From the NCBI GenBank assembly GCA_003833135.1, contig QZLH01000016.1, positions 201,943-226,606 of the forward strand: a DNA stretch of 24,664 nucleotides. The letters are read 5' to 3'. Shown here in pieces: positions 1 through 10,852 of this stretch; the stretch's first letter is position 1, and each line of letters starts with the position of its first letter. The notes beneath the pieces were generated by a model. That model made no database searches. It was not told the DNA's origin and saw only the letters and a list, made by a program, of their open reading frames with translations. The stretch comes from Oehlia diaphana (Eukaryota > Glomeromycota > Glomeromycetes > Glomerales > Glomeraceae). Position numbers and translations under genes: made by a program.

Positions 1-212
1 GTATATTTTTCATTTCTAGTATATTTTTCATTTCTAGTATATTTTTCATTTCTAGTATATTTTTCATTTCTAGTATATTTTTCATTTCTAGTATATTTTT
101 CATTTCTAGTATATTTTTCGTTGCTAGTATATTTTTCATTTCTAGTATATTTTTCTTTCTAGTATATTTTTCTTTCTAGTATATTTTTCTTTCTAGTGTA
201 TTTTTCTTTCTA
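1..212. repeat. minisatellite, 18-bp then 17-bp units
   Basis: Twelve head-to-tail units. The first eight are 18 bp with consensus GTATATTTTTCATTTCTA. The unit at 109-126 has two substitutions (CGTTGCTA). The last four, from 145, are 17 bp (GTATATTTTTCTTTCTA). The change of unit length partway suggests separate expansion of two variants. The array starts at base 1, so it probably extends beyond the window. Confidence 0.97.
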
Positions 213-1130
213 AGGAATCAAATAAAACAATAAAATTTTTTCTTACAGTATAATCGCGAAAAAATGACAAATCGCGCCACTCCGATTTTCAATTATATTT
301 GTCACATATTTCTGTCACATAGTTAAATCATATTTGTACATGCGCCACGATTTTGTGTACGGTAGATAATTTGAACAAAGAAAATAAATACACGGTAAAA
401 AAAAAAATCTTCGGCTTTTTATGAAAATATATTTTTTAACTTGGACTTGTAATTTGAACTATTTAACGTTAGCTATATGCACATTTTTACAGCTTATTCT
501 ACGAAGGGGAATAAGTAATGTTGTTGATTACAATTAATGAACTAGTAACGAGTCTTGTAAAATTGGATACATTTTTTTTACTTCGTCAAAATATCCCTTT
601 TTTTTCACATAATATGCCTCGTCAAAATATCCCTTTTTTTCATCAACCTGCAGGGAGGGATACCCCTAGATACTTATGAAAAATGGAAACAAAGAAGGTT
701 ATGCATAGATTGGCGCAGCCGCAGCGTGTAGCCGTGTCTAAATCCCATGCTTTTATTTTAAATCACACTCTATTTATTACTACTTTAATCTGCATATCAC
801 CAAATTATATGTTTTGTGTAACTCAGGTGAACTATTTTTCAATTTTTTTTTGTAATTGAAAGAGCTTTAAACGAATAAATTCTTAATTATTTTTTTTTAA
901 AAAAAATTATAATAAAAATCATGCGATGGCGGAGTTTGTAGTGTTGAACAGATTATAGAATAAGAAATGCCTCATTAAACTGAGAAATTATAAATATCAA
1001 ATGATAAAAAATACTATAAATCCTTTATAACTTCACTATTTATATAATTAATAAATTAATAATTATAATATATACAGTACATATATTTATGATTTAATAA
1101 ATAAATTTTGTATAACAAAGTATTCTAAAT
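213..1130. other. AT-rich interval, no supported gene
   Basis: No gene is supported here. A direct repeat of TCGTCAAAATATCCC plus a T run occurs at 583-607 and 619-642 (period 36). A small GC-rich patch with repeated AGCCG words lies at about 711-737. It falls inside a 58-codon open frame at 683-859 (+) that I could not relate to any family. The rest is AT-rich with homopolymer runs. Confidence 0.6.
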
Positions 1131-1236
1131 ATTCACGCAAATTGATTTATTTTATTTATTTTTATTTTAAAGATCACGCAATTTGATATTTGTTTTATTT
1201 ATTTTATTCTAACGATCACGCAATTTTGATCGATCA
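1131..1236. repeat. tandem repeat, 41-42 bp period, about 2.5 units
   Basis: The word TCACGCAA recurs at about 1133, 1174 and 1216. It is followed each time by TTGAT and, in the first two units, by a T/A-rich TTTATTTATTTT stretch. The third unit is cut off shortly after TTTTGATC. This is a short degenerate minisatellite. Confidence 0.8.
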
Positions 1237-1990
1237 ACTGCATATATTCAGGTGTCAACTGTAAGTGCATCACGTGTCAGTGCATTAAAGTAGGATCGAT
1301 ACTTATTTATGTTTGTGCACGTGAAGCTCCTGATGGTTTAACCTTCAACCAGGTAAACTAAATTCTGGTAAATCAATTAAAAATGTTAAGATTTCAAAAT
1401 CTTCTTATCAGATCTGCGTGCCGATGTCATAATAATATCTCTGACGAAATACCAAATATTTAATTTTAGTTGTTAAAAATAGGTTAAAATAATTTCTTTG
1501 ATGATAGTTTTAAAAATAGGCCGAAACCAAAAAGAAATATCTTTTAATTATTTCTAAAGTAGCTCAAAGTTGAAGTTGAATCAGCTTTATATTGTCTCTT
1601 TGAAACATGATGACTCAATTGTGAAATCTCCTTTAATGTGTTATTCTTGATTAGAAAGTGAATTTGAAAAGTTTATGAATTTACAGAAATGATATAAAAA
1701 AGAGTTTTTGAAATTTAATATGAATATTTTATTATTTTTTTTTTTTTTACAATTTCGATAGGAATTTTCAAAGCCTTTATAATAAAACCTTCGAATATTT
1801 TTTACTGGGCGTAAAATAAGCGTTTCAAAATTTTAAAATTTACGTTCAGCGTAATTATTGATTGCATTGTTGCATAAATGCTTTTAATATCTGGTAATTG
1901 TTTTTAATAAATTGTAATGATCTTAACTTCGGTTAATTAATTTAAATTTTAATGTACTTATTGAATCTTAATACATTTATTTAACAAGTA
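1237..1990. other. AT-rich interval, no supported gene
   Basis: No gene is supported. A 26-codon open frame at 1383-1463 (+) starts MLRFQNLLIRSACRC, which resembles a mitochondrial presequence. Nothing downstream continues it, so it is not called. A run of 18 or more T lies near 1733-1750. Confidence 0.5.
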
Positions 1991-1993
1991 AAT

Positions 1994-2477
1994 GTGAAAA
2001 AATGTTACAATACGTTCTATTTTGCCGAGGTCATTTTGCATGAAGGAATTTTCGCCGAAAGGATATTTCGTCGAATGGGCGTCATTTCTTTTTTTTTTTC
2101 GTAGCACAGCTGATAAGTTCCACATTCGGTACTGAATGGGCGTCATTTCGCTGAAAACATTAGTGATTAACATAATTCCTTAATCAATACAAAGTAAATA
2201 AAAATGTTTCGGAAAATTGATCAGCACGATGAAATTGTTAAACATATTAATTTTCCTTTACTGTAATTAAATAAAATAAATAAACGCAACTTGTAATATG
2301 TAAATAATTCGTTTGTCTTATAAAAAAGAAAAGGAAAACATATCTTCGGCGAAATGTCCTTCGGTAAAATGGCCATTCGGTAAAATGTTCATTCGGGGAA
2401 AGTGAAATGGCACTTCGGTGAAACATCCCTTCGGTGAAATGGACTTCGGTGAAAAGTCCGGATACCGTGAAAAAATG
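1994..2477. mobile_element. MITE-like element A: inverted arms of short repeats
   Basis: The left arm (about 2028-2156) repeats ATTTCGCCGAA-like words on the plus strand. It includes GAATGGGCGTCATTTC twice, at 2073-2088 and 2134-2149. The right arm (2344-2460) has seven or eight 14-17 bp units of CTTCGGTGAAATG type, the reverse complement of the left motif. About 180 bp of plain AT-rich DNA separates them. GTGAAAAAATG occurs just outside each arm (1994-2004, 2467-2477) as an 11-bp direct repeat. That could be a target duplication, though the right copy may simply be a decayed unit. No coding capacity is visible. Element B at 20589-20801 has the same architecture and a related word. Confidence 0.65.
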
Positions 2478-3191
2478 CATGAAATTTAGCAATTTTCCTT
2501 TTTTTGTATAATACATATTAAATTTTCATATTAAGCCAGCATTCTTTTAATCCTGAATTATTCGTTTACTTAAATCTTTTTGAATAAAATTTTAAAATAC
2601 TAAGTTATTGTTGACTAATGACGACAATTTTCACTGCGTACATCTGAATGATATTCCACGTTGGTAAAATTCTTTTTTAATTTATTCTTAAAAATCAATA
2701 ATTATAATTTTTTTTCTTTGTATGTTTTGATTGGGGAAAAAGATTAAATGATCGCTGAAAATTTATACTCATTATGAGCCCATTATTTTGCTAAAATATA
2801 CCAAAAATTTTACATTAATAAAAAAAAAAATATTGCTATAATTTGTCAAATATGTAAAAAATTATTGTCATTGCATCAACTGAATGTATCATATCAAAGA
2901 ATATATGTTGGAGTGACCCGTCCATTGTGCTCTGAACTTTGTGATAAAAGTTTTTTATTAACTCATTTAATTTTGCGATATTTATTATTGGAAAACTATG
3001 CCCTAAAGAATTAGATTACATTACACAAGAGAAAACTTATCACTAATATTCCAATATGTTTCAGATTTAGAGAAATAATTCTTAACGGCATTCTCGTATT
3101 TTCAGTTTAAAATACATATCTCCGATTCGACACAAATAATTTATACGCGTAATTGTTATAAATAGCCATATATTGCTGAACATAGAACAAA
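2478..3191. other. AT-rich interval, nothing recognised
   Basis: I see A/T runs and no coding-like stretch, RNA gene or repeat structure that I can support. Confidence 0.5.
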
Positions 3192-3251
3192 CGATCGTCA
3201 GTCATAATATTTACTGCAAAAAAAAAAAAAAAAAAAATTCGATCGTCAGTC
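3192..3251. repeat. 12-bp direct repeats flanking a short poly(A) insert
   Basis: CGATCGTCAGTC occurs at 3192-3203 and again, perfectly, at 3240-3251. Between them lie 14 bp (ATAATATTTACTGC), a run of 20 A, and TT. A long direct repeat flanking a poly(A)-tailed insert is the usual footprint of LINE-mediated insertion. Here the cargo is only 14 bp, so this would be an extremely 5'-truncated copy. Confidence 0.6.
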
Positions 3252-3588
3252 GTATAAGGAAGAAAAATAATGTTTTTTAAAATATAATCGTTTATTTCTC
3301 CTCTTATTCCGTTTAAAGTATTCAATTAATTTCCATACTCAGGAGTGCATTTAAATTTAGCATTTTTTAAATCATTATTTAGCGAGAACACCAAGATATC
3401 TTATCATATGCATCCGAATTATTTGTTTTTCCTCCCTTAAATTTACAATCAAAAATTATCCACCTAAATATGGAATACAGGCAGTTAAAAACAATAAATT
3501 TGTTTACATTATAAATCAAGAATTCAAAAAAAAAAAAATCCAATCAAAAACGGTTCTAAAAAAGAAATTTTTGTACTATATATCGACG

Positions 3589-3617
3589 AAATTATCAAAC
3601 GTGCTGTTTGATAATTT
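3589..3617. repeat. perfect 12-bp hairpin
   Basis: AAATTATCAAAC (3589-3600), loop GTGCT, then GTTTGATAATTT (3606-3617) form a perfect inverted repeat. There is no T tract or neighbouring gene to suggest a particular role. Confidence 0.75.
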
Positions 3618-3666
3618 TTAAACTCGCATCTAATTGGAGGAAGTAGCTCATAGTTGACTTGTATGA

Positions 3667-3957
3667 AAATATGTTACAGCTTCTGGCCAATCGGCAATTA
3701 CAACTGAAATTCGAGGGTATAACCGAATTTTTTCATTATTCAAAGTCAAATTTATAATACTGTTTGATAGCAAGAGTTCTTTTAATGATCTTCACGAGAA
3801 ATTCTTGAAAAAGACCTCAATCAAGAAAAAACGAACTTCAAAACTCCGATCGATGACGGAAACGATAACATCTAATCTAATTAACTTATCACGAAAGATA
3901 AAATGCTTAATTAATAATCTAAGACAAGAAAAGTTCATCAATTATCATGCTTGTTAA
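3667..3957 (+). other. ATG-less open frame of 96 codons, unknown
   Basis: This frame stays open between a TGA at 3664 and a TAA at 3955. It is rich in Lys and Ser, with words such as SKSSFNDLHEKFLKKTS and RSMTETITSNLINLSRK. The only internal ATG is two-thirds of the way in. I do not recognise a family. In DNA this AT-rich a few ATG-less frames of this length are expected by chance, although local base composition is slightly less AT-rich than around it. It could be an internal exon or a coincidence. Confidence 0.2.
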
Positions 3958-5966
3958 ATTTCGAAACTATTAATTTTATGTAAATATCATGATTATTAAA
4001 TCTTATAATAAAATTATTCTTACGCTAGAAGAAACTGCAGAATTTATTTTTTATTTTAGTAAACCGTAAATGTAATTTTTTACTTTTATATCTATAATAA
4101 TTTTACGGAAATTTAAAATAATTCTTTTGTTTAAAGCCAAATTGATGCATAATTCGTATAGGAAATTGACTCGCTAGAAAATATCATTCGATTAATTATT
4201 TTTTTTTTTTTTTGATTAAGATCGACTTTAACGGGTAAAATTTGATTAAGCGTACGATCATCGTTTTAAATTTCCGCGCATGCGATTGAATAACGACACT
4301 TACTATATTTGTATACGACTTCTTTGGTTGCGCGCGAAACTTTTATGAATAATGTACGTACGCTCAACGCATATAAGAAATCATGCAATGGATGAACACT
4401 ATACAATATTGATATTGTTGGTACCAATCAGCTTGGCGATTAAACTTCAGGTCAGAAAGTTATTGGTAAGTATTCAACGATAACTAAAATATAATTATTA
4501 TATTTATTTATTTATATTTACATTTCTTCTAATTTCATTTATTAAAAAGTAACAAGGTGATGCCTTGTATTTCCACTTTACCTTACGGTAAACCTCGTCC
4601 TCAAAACTAATTTTATAATCCTTATCTCAAGGTATTTTATTTAAAAATTAGTTTTATGTTCTTTATTATAAATTCTTTAGTATTTTTAAAACATTATTGA
4701 TAATTTATATTGACAACTAACGAAATGTGAACAATGAAATTTATGAATAATAAAGGATATCAATTTTTAGTTGGAGATTATTGATTATTTTATAATTTCT
4801 TTTTAAATAATAAAATTTTATTAGATATTAACAGCGCATCGTTTCAGATCGCAAAAATAAAAAAAATTTCAACGATAACTTTTTATTTTAACTGAAACAA
4901 AATATTATTCTATATTTTAGCATTTCCAAATAAAATTGGTCTTATGAGGTCATAATTTTAAATATTCAATCATTTTAAATAAATGATTTAAGTAAAAACA
5001 GTAAATACGAAGAGTCGTATGGTAAGTCAAATAAATATTAGGTTACTGATAAAATTCGACCTTGTGTAGGCATCGGAAAATATATTATCCCTGATAATTC
5101 CAATAAACTTTAATTGTCCCAAAAATGGATTACAGGAACAAGAATTTCTGAAACCAGGAGTAACCTAGTTTATTTCAAAATTTCTGGACCATATTTCTAT
5201 ATAGTATGGATATGCATAATCCAATCTTACATTTATTTGAATGGGATATTTGTACTATCTCACGATATTAAGTTTAATAAATTAATGATTGTTTATTAAA
5301 TAAAATATTTCTTTCAAATGCAAATTTAATTGGTATAAGTTTGTAAGATTGTTACACAACTACAAAAAAATTGTTAAAACTTAATTTGATCATTAATGAG
5401 GTAAATCAATTAATGTACAGTATATCTATACAAATATCGCTTAGGAAAATAGGTTTTACCACATGTAAATAGAAATTCCTCGTTTAAACATCGATAATGC
5501 GAGATAGTGAATCTCCGAAATGAATTACTAGCATTACCACTATTTGTGATGAGAGTAGGTACTGAAGAATATACGATTGATCGCTCGTTTGTTATTAACA
5601 ATTTAAAACTCTCCATGAATGAGCCATGGATGATGATTTCCGTATATACTGAGTAGCAATAACCACGTGACTAAGGTCAATCGGGACGTATAACATATTC
5701 TGTCCATTGTTTCTAATTCAGTTTAACAAAACTTCTTTAAAGACTTGTAAGTTTCATAATTCCGAGTAACCGGTTAACTATTATAAGTCTTATTTGTATG
5801 ACATATATAGCATATAAATAAGTTTCAGATAGTAAACGTGGTAGTGGTTCATTAAAGTTTATTTGTCTCGCAACTAACATATTAATTTTAAAATTCCATC
5901 ATCAAATAACTTAATAACTTCCTAAATATGGCATACAGGACAGGAAACTAACGCCTTACGATATAA
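3958..5966. other. AT-rich interval with a GC-richer patch, no supported gene
   Basis: A GC-richer patch at about 4262-4380 (CGCGCATGCG, GCGCGC, GTACGTAC) precedes a 26-codon frame at 4388-4465 (+). That frame reads MDEHYTILILLVPISLAIKL and ends exactly at GTAAGT, a canonical splice donor. It looks like a first exon with a hydrophobic leader, but I could not find a convincing second exon. CCTAAATATGGAATACAGG at 3462-3480 recurs with one mismatch at about 5921-5939. ATG frames at 5410-5616 (-) and 5114-5299 (+) have no recognisable content. Confidence 0.4.
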
Positions 5967-6360
5967 TATAAAATAGCTAGTAATAAAGCCCATAAAAAAT
6001 CAAAAAAATACATTAAAATAAAAAAATCATGTAAACAATTAAAAAATCACTTTTCCCTCCATATCCTTCGTATTTTTAAAATTGAACAGGAGACGATATT
6101 TTCATTCCATAATCATATAATTCTAAATGAAAATATTCGTCCTAATAAAATTTCGAGACCGATTGATTTTTTTGCTCTAACTGACGAAGCTAGCCCTTGA
6201 CCGAACTAAAATAATGGAATTGGAAATATTCTTTCTTTGCACCTTCAAGTTATTCAGTATGGTTGGCTCAATGTCGATATGGCTGATGATGGTAGACCCA
6301 TAATCCCATACTCCGCGATTCCAAAAATTCAATTTTCACCTAAAAGAAAAAAAATCCGTT
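5967..6360 (+). pseudogene. possible broken coding stretch, unknown family
   Basis: One frame is open from 5967 to a TGA at 6198-6200. It has a second stop (TAA) six bases further on, then stays open to a TAA at about 6360. Across the stops it reads like protein: ENIRPNKISRPIDFFALTDE before them, and LQVIQYGWLNVDMADDGRP followed by a basic tail ending FSPKRKKIR after them. There is no ATG near the start, so it would be an internal or terminal exon. I do not recognise the family. The downstream half uses Trp, Asp, Gly and Pro more than random AT-rich translation would, which is the main argument for it. Chance remains possible. Confidence 0.3.
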
Positions 6361-7084
6361 AACTTGAAATTCATAATTTAATTTCTTAATATTAAAATAA
6401 CCCTTTCTCATAATTAAGCCCTTAAATAAGTTATTTCAAGTTTATATAAAATTTTGAAACTTTGCTAACATTGTATGTGGTGGTGGTAGTGTGGTGGATA
6501 CAGTAACTATTTATGGTTCGGAATTTTATTAGTACGAAAATTTTTATTTAGAATTATAGAGATCATATAGTGAGAATGTTGTATACTTTCGATTTTACTT
6601 TATAACCTTTTTTTTTTTAGTTGAAATTTTAATAATTTTAATTGATATTAACTATTAGAAATTACATATCTCAAATAAAAAACATTTTTTTATGCCAACT
6701 TAATAACAGATAAATAGATTTTTGATTTTGATTTCGTTAGTCTCCGCGGTATAAACCAGTTATTTCACGGATCACGGTTACGCCGTGATAATTCAATGAT
6801 ATCTAAGCTTCTTGTGAATAACTATTATCTTTTTTATTTTTATTTTATTTTTAACTTAACGACAGAACAGAAGTACAAAAAGTATGTATCAATCACTCTA
6901 AAATAATATAATAAACTGTTCATTCAAAATGTTGAAACTTAATCCCATACGTGAGACTATCCAGTTCTATTAGAATATTAAAAGTATTAAAAGTAAAAAA
7001 TAAAAGAATCTAAACTAAAAAACTAGAAAAATAAAGAAATAAAAAATAAATGTTAATAATTATAAAAATTTTCTAAGTATTAAT
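6361..7084. other. AT-rich interval, nothing recognised
   Basis: A GTG-rich low-complexity patch lies at about 6476-6497. A small perfect hairpin (ATCACGG, loop TTACG, CCGTGAT) lies at 6771-6789. I see no gene. Confidence 0.5.
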
Positions 7085-8710
7085 AAAAGAAATCCATCCA
7101 CCCGAATGGAAATAGTTGGAAGTAATATGAATCATCCACATCGGGGTAAAGTGCGTCGACCCTTTGATCGCGTTCGAGTATAAGGATCTTGTATTATGAT
7201 GTTGACGAAGTGCCTGTGTAATTGAAATATTAGCTGCGTACTAGACGTATCGTTGGTCGTTGTTTCCGACGAGAAGGACGCTGTTAAGTTTTCCTGTGTT
7301 TTTAGTGATATTGATCGAGGTTTCCAATCTTTAAGATATCGGTTATGGGTCATCCATATTTCTTCAAAGATATCCTTTTGGATCGCTTGAACTGTATTTA
7401 AGATGACCTTTTTTAAAGAGGAAAATTTTTTAACATGATAGCTTTGAAAATTGATGTAGTACAGTATTAAGTAGTACCGCTGTGGTTAAGTCCAAAGTTG
7501 TTATGTCTGATTTAATGAAGAAGGTTATGATATCACTCGCCGTCGCCTCGATAATATAATCGTGAAGTGTATTTTGGTGGCGGGCGAGAATGAAATTGAT
7601 CGTGTCGAGCATGGTCGGGCAGAAGTCTAGGCGTTGATTCGTGTCTTCAGCTTGTTGACAATGAGGACATAATATAGTGTAATTGGTGTATAAGGTTGGG
7701 TACTAGTAGAGTTTAAGGATGTCGCCACATGGTAATATATAGTTAACTGAAGCAAGACTTTTTTAATTTTGTAAGCGTCCCATTTAAATTTCAAATTTCC
7801 GTGGTACTGTTATTATTATGATCAAAAATTTTGTCATAGTCCAGTTGATATCCGTAATTTTGTGGTGGACAAAGTCAGGTGATAACCTTTTGTTGTGTGT
7901 AAAGGAATCAAATGTAATAGCTTCCGTAATGCGTTGAGCGTATTTTGTATGTCTCTATCTATAGGGCCAATGTGATCCCATAGTGATGTCATAAACACGT
8001 CCGAGAAGACCTTTGGATTCGGTGATAAAAGACGACCCTCGTTAACGTATGCACCGGCTATGTCGTTGTAGTGGTCTCCTGAGTGTGTCTTGACGAGACA
8101 TGATTGAGGTTTTTTGATGATATTAATGAATCGATTAGCCTTGGTTGTTAATCTTTAATTTACGTCTTTGAGACGTTAATCGATTCGTGAATTGCTTGAA
8201 AGTGTGGATAACGTTGTTTGAATCTGAACATATATTAACAATGCTGTTATTTGAACAACATATTAAGGCGGTAAGAACTGCGTAACTCTCTGCTTTGGTG
8301 GAAGACGGGTAAATGAAGTGCTACCTTTGAAACTAATCGGTGGTATGTCTGTCGATGATACTTCTATCCATCCGAAGCCGAGTTGAGTATGAATGTAGTG
8401 TTAGTGGAGGTAGTGCTGAAGGAGCCATCTGTATAAAATTTATAAACATGATGATGTTGAAGGCTCGCAGCTACATTTGTTAGTAAACTAATAGCATCGG
8501 CATCACCTAGCTAGGAAACAATTGTAAGGGATGTTAATGATCTAAATTTGCGTTTTGTGCACTTTGAACTTGAAGTATTGGCGTTGGTACGATGTTTTCA
8601 TTGGTAGGTATAGGTGAATTGTGGGTATAAGGTGTGGTGAGCGTAGTACGTAAAGTATCTACTTGGTATATTGGGAAACCCCCCGTGTTTGTGTGATCTA
8701 GGTACGTGAG
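7085..8710 (-). pseudogene. decayed non-LTR retrotransposon 3' end: RNase H plus zinc knuckle
   Basis: This is the C-terminal part of a LINE-type polyprotein, read from 8710 down and broken by about five or six frameshifts plus stops. In order it shows LDHTNTGGFPIYQVDTLR (about 8640-8700); an RNase H domain with YTDGS (about 8427-8440), KAESYA (8280-8297), SDSNN (about 8215-8226) and KTHSGDHYNDIAG (8053-8091); and KFKWDAYKIKKVLLQL. A Cys/His knuckle CPHC...LDFCP follows (7618-7670), then EEIWMTHNRYLKDWK and a tail ending near FHSGGWISF. The RNase H residues D, E, D and H...D are all still readable, so decay is by indels rather than loss of the site. RNase H followed by a C-terminal knuckle suits Tad/I-like non-LTR elements. 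The reverse transcriptase is absent: homology stops at about 8710, which fits 5' truncation. It cannot make a functional product. Confidence 0.85.
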
Positions 8711-8813
8711 CCTTAAAAAAATTATATAATATCACGTGTTCCTAACTAATAAACTTTTTTAATAATAAGGCTAATAGAAAATGAAATATGTGAGTATAGT
8801 ACAATTTGTGGCC

Positions 8814-8844
<31 letters not shown>

Positions 8845-8864
8845 TTTTTTTAATTTTTTTTTTT
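8814..8864. repeat. A27-T11-AA-T11 homopolymer block
   Basis: A run of 27 A (8814-8840) is followed directly by 11 T, AA and 11 T. It lies about 100 bp beyond the truncated 5' end of the retroelement. It can fold back on itself and may be two abutting tails. The exact lengths may be assembly-sensitive. Confidence 0.8.
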
Positions 8865-9484
8865 CAATTTTCCACAATCATTTATTATTTGTCGTTTGAA
8901 GTTGGTCATATGTTTCAAGAATACGTTCTCAAACATTAACAAGTTTATATATTAAATACTTATCTCTACAATAAATTGCATAGAATTTATATGATAATTT
9001 TTATTACACGTTGAATTTTATCTTCTTGTATTAAATACATTGGATTTAATGCACTAACTACTTGTACATATGGAAATTTAGAACTGAGAAATTAAAATGT
9101 CCTATGTAGGACGAAAAAAAATTGAACATTTTATACATTTTATTCAAAAAAAAAAAAAAAGATGCAATTGGAAATTAATGACAGTTTTAGAAAGTAATTT
9201 GAGATATTAAAGATAGCCTTAAATCTGACTAGGTTGATTAAGATTATCTTATTTAATTTAATTTTTTATTGTTCAGCCAAAACTCTATAAAAATTTTTTA
9301 GAAAATTGATCACATGTCTGAGTTTTTCTGGAGTAAAATAAAACTAAAAATGTTTATAGGAAATATCGAAATGATATCATGTTAAAGCTTTTTAATTCAA
9401 TTATATATTCAGTATATACAGTATATCGTAATCGATATGATATAAAGAAAGAATTATGGAATTACAGTATTATTACTTTAGCCA
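8865..9484. other. AT-rich interval, nothing recognised
   Basis: A poly(A) run lies near 9148-9161. I see no coding-like stretch or RNA gene. Confidence 0.5.
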
Positions 9485-9770
9485 TTAATTAATTATCTTA
9501 GTGTCATCAATCATACAATTTAGACATTCCGCTTGTGGATAAGATTCTGTAGTAATATTCTTATGCACAAATTCCATAATTTGGATTATCTTCAATTTTC
9601 TTTTCATCAGAAAGATAAACCCAATCTTCAATTGTATCCAAAACTTCGGATGCTAAAGATCTCTTAATTGGATGGATCTTCATCTCTACACCTTTTCGTT
9701 AAATTGACGTAACATTGTGGGTGATTATCTTAATAAATATTTTCATTCCCATTTTTATACTCATGTATTA

Positions 9771-10145
9771 AAATATTGCTGGACAAGAACTTGTCATAAA
9801 TTTCGACAATTCTTTTTATTTACTATTTGCAAGTTTTTCCTTATATTTCCTTCACTTGCATAGTCCATAATGACCATATAATCTGTAGGACGGCCAAATA
9901 TTGCCGGAAAAGAAATTGTCATAAATTTCGCCAATTCTTTTTATTTACTATTTGCAAGTTTTTCCTTATGTTTCCTTCACTTGCATAGTCCATAATGACC
10001 ATATAATCTGTAGGACGGCCAAATATTGCCGGAAAAGAACTTGTCATAAATTTCGCCAATTCTTTTTATTTACTATTTGCAAGTTTTTCCTTATGTTTCC
10101 TTCACTTGCATAGTCCATAATGACCATATAATCTGTAGGACGGCC
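9771..10145 (-). repeat. three tandem 125-bp units carrying the kinase hinge
   Basis: The units are 9771-9895, 9896-10020 and 10021-10145, nearly identical with a few substitutions. The first is the most diverged. The third ends in GGCCCAGTAAAAAATCTG instead of the next unit's AAATATTGCC, the same junction seen on the far side of the gap. Each unit encodes about 32 residues of kinase hinge, then a stop. High identity indicates recent local amplification. Confidence 0.95.
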
Positions 10146-10159
10146 CAGTAAAAAATCTG

Positions 10160-10852
10160 NNNNNNNNNNNNNNNNNNNNNNNNNNNNNNNNNNNNNNNNN
10201 NNNNNNNNNNNNNNNNNNNNNNNNNNNNNNNNNNNNNNNNNNNNNNNNNNNNNNNNNNNNNNNNNNNNNNNNNNNNNNNNNNNNNNNNNNNNNNNNNNNN
10301 NNNNNNNNNNNNNNNNNNNNNNNNNNNNNNNNNNNNNNNNNNNNNNNNNNNNNNNNNNNNNNNNNNNNNNNNNNNNNNNNNNNNNNNNNNNNNNNNNNNN
10401 NNNNNNNNNNNNNNNNNNNNNNNNNNNNNNNNNNNNNNNNNNNNNNNNNNNNNNNNNNNNNNNNNNNNNNNNNNNNNNNNNNNNNNNNNNNNNNNNNNNN
10501 NNNNNNNNNNNNNNNNNNNNNNNNNNNNNNNNNNNNNNNNNNNNNNNNNNNNNNNNNNNNNNNNNNNNNNNNNNNNNNNNNNNNNNNNNNNNNNNNNNNN
10601 NNNNNNNNNNNNNNNNNNNNNNNNNNNNNNNNNNNNNNNNNNNNNNNNNNNNNNNNNNNNNNNNNNNNNNNNNNNNNNNNNNNNNNNNNNNNNNNNNNNN
10701 NNNNNNNNNNNNNNNNNNNNNNNNNNNNNNNNNNNNNNNNNNNNNNNNNNNNNNNNNNNNNNNNNNNNNNNNNNNNNNNNNNNNNNNNNNNNNNNNNNNN
10801 NNNNNNNNNNNNNNNNNNNNNNNNNNNNNNNNNNNNNNNNNNNNNNNNNNNN
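10160..10852. other. assembly gap of 693 N
   Basis: This is unknown sequence. The 114 bases left of it (10046-10159) are identical to the 114 bases right of it (10853-10966), so the gap lies inside the kinase-hinge repeat. It may hold more units or may be a false gap between overlapping contigs. Reading frames that cross it are artefacts. Confidence 0.98.

Noticed and set aside
1..212. Regular array considered as CRISPR
   Set aside because: There are no spacers; the 18-bp units are directly joined, and the genome is eukaryotic.
711..737. GC-rich patch considered as a tRNA or small RNA
   Set aside because: No T-arm (GGTTCRANYCC) and no cloverleaf pairing could be drawn.
683..859. 58-codon plus frame METKKVMHRLAQPQRVAVSK...
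   Set aside because: The start looks good because of a GC-rich patch, but the second half is translated AT-rich sequence and no family is recognised.
2247..2516. 89-codon minus frame rich in HFTE words
   Set aside because: It is the translation of the inverted short-repeat arm of element A, so the repetition reflects DNA structure and not protein.
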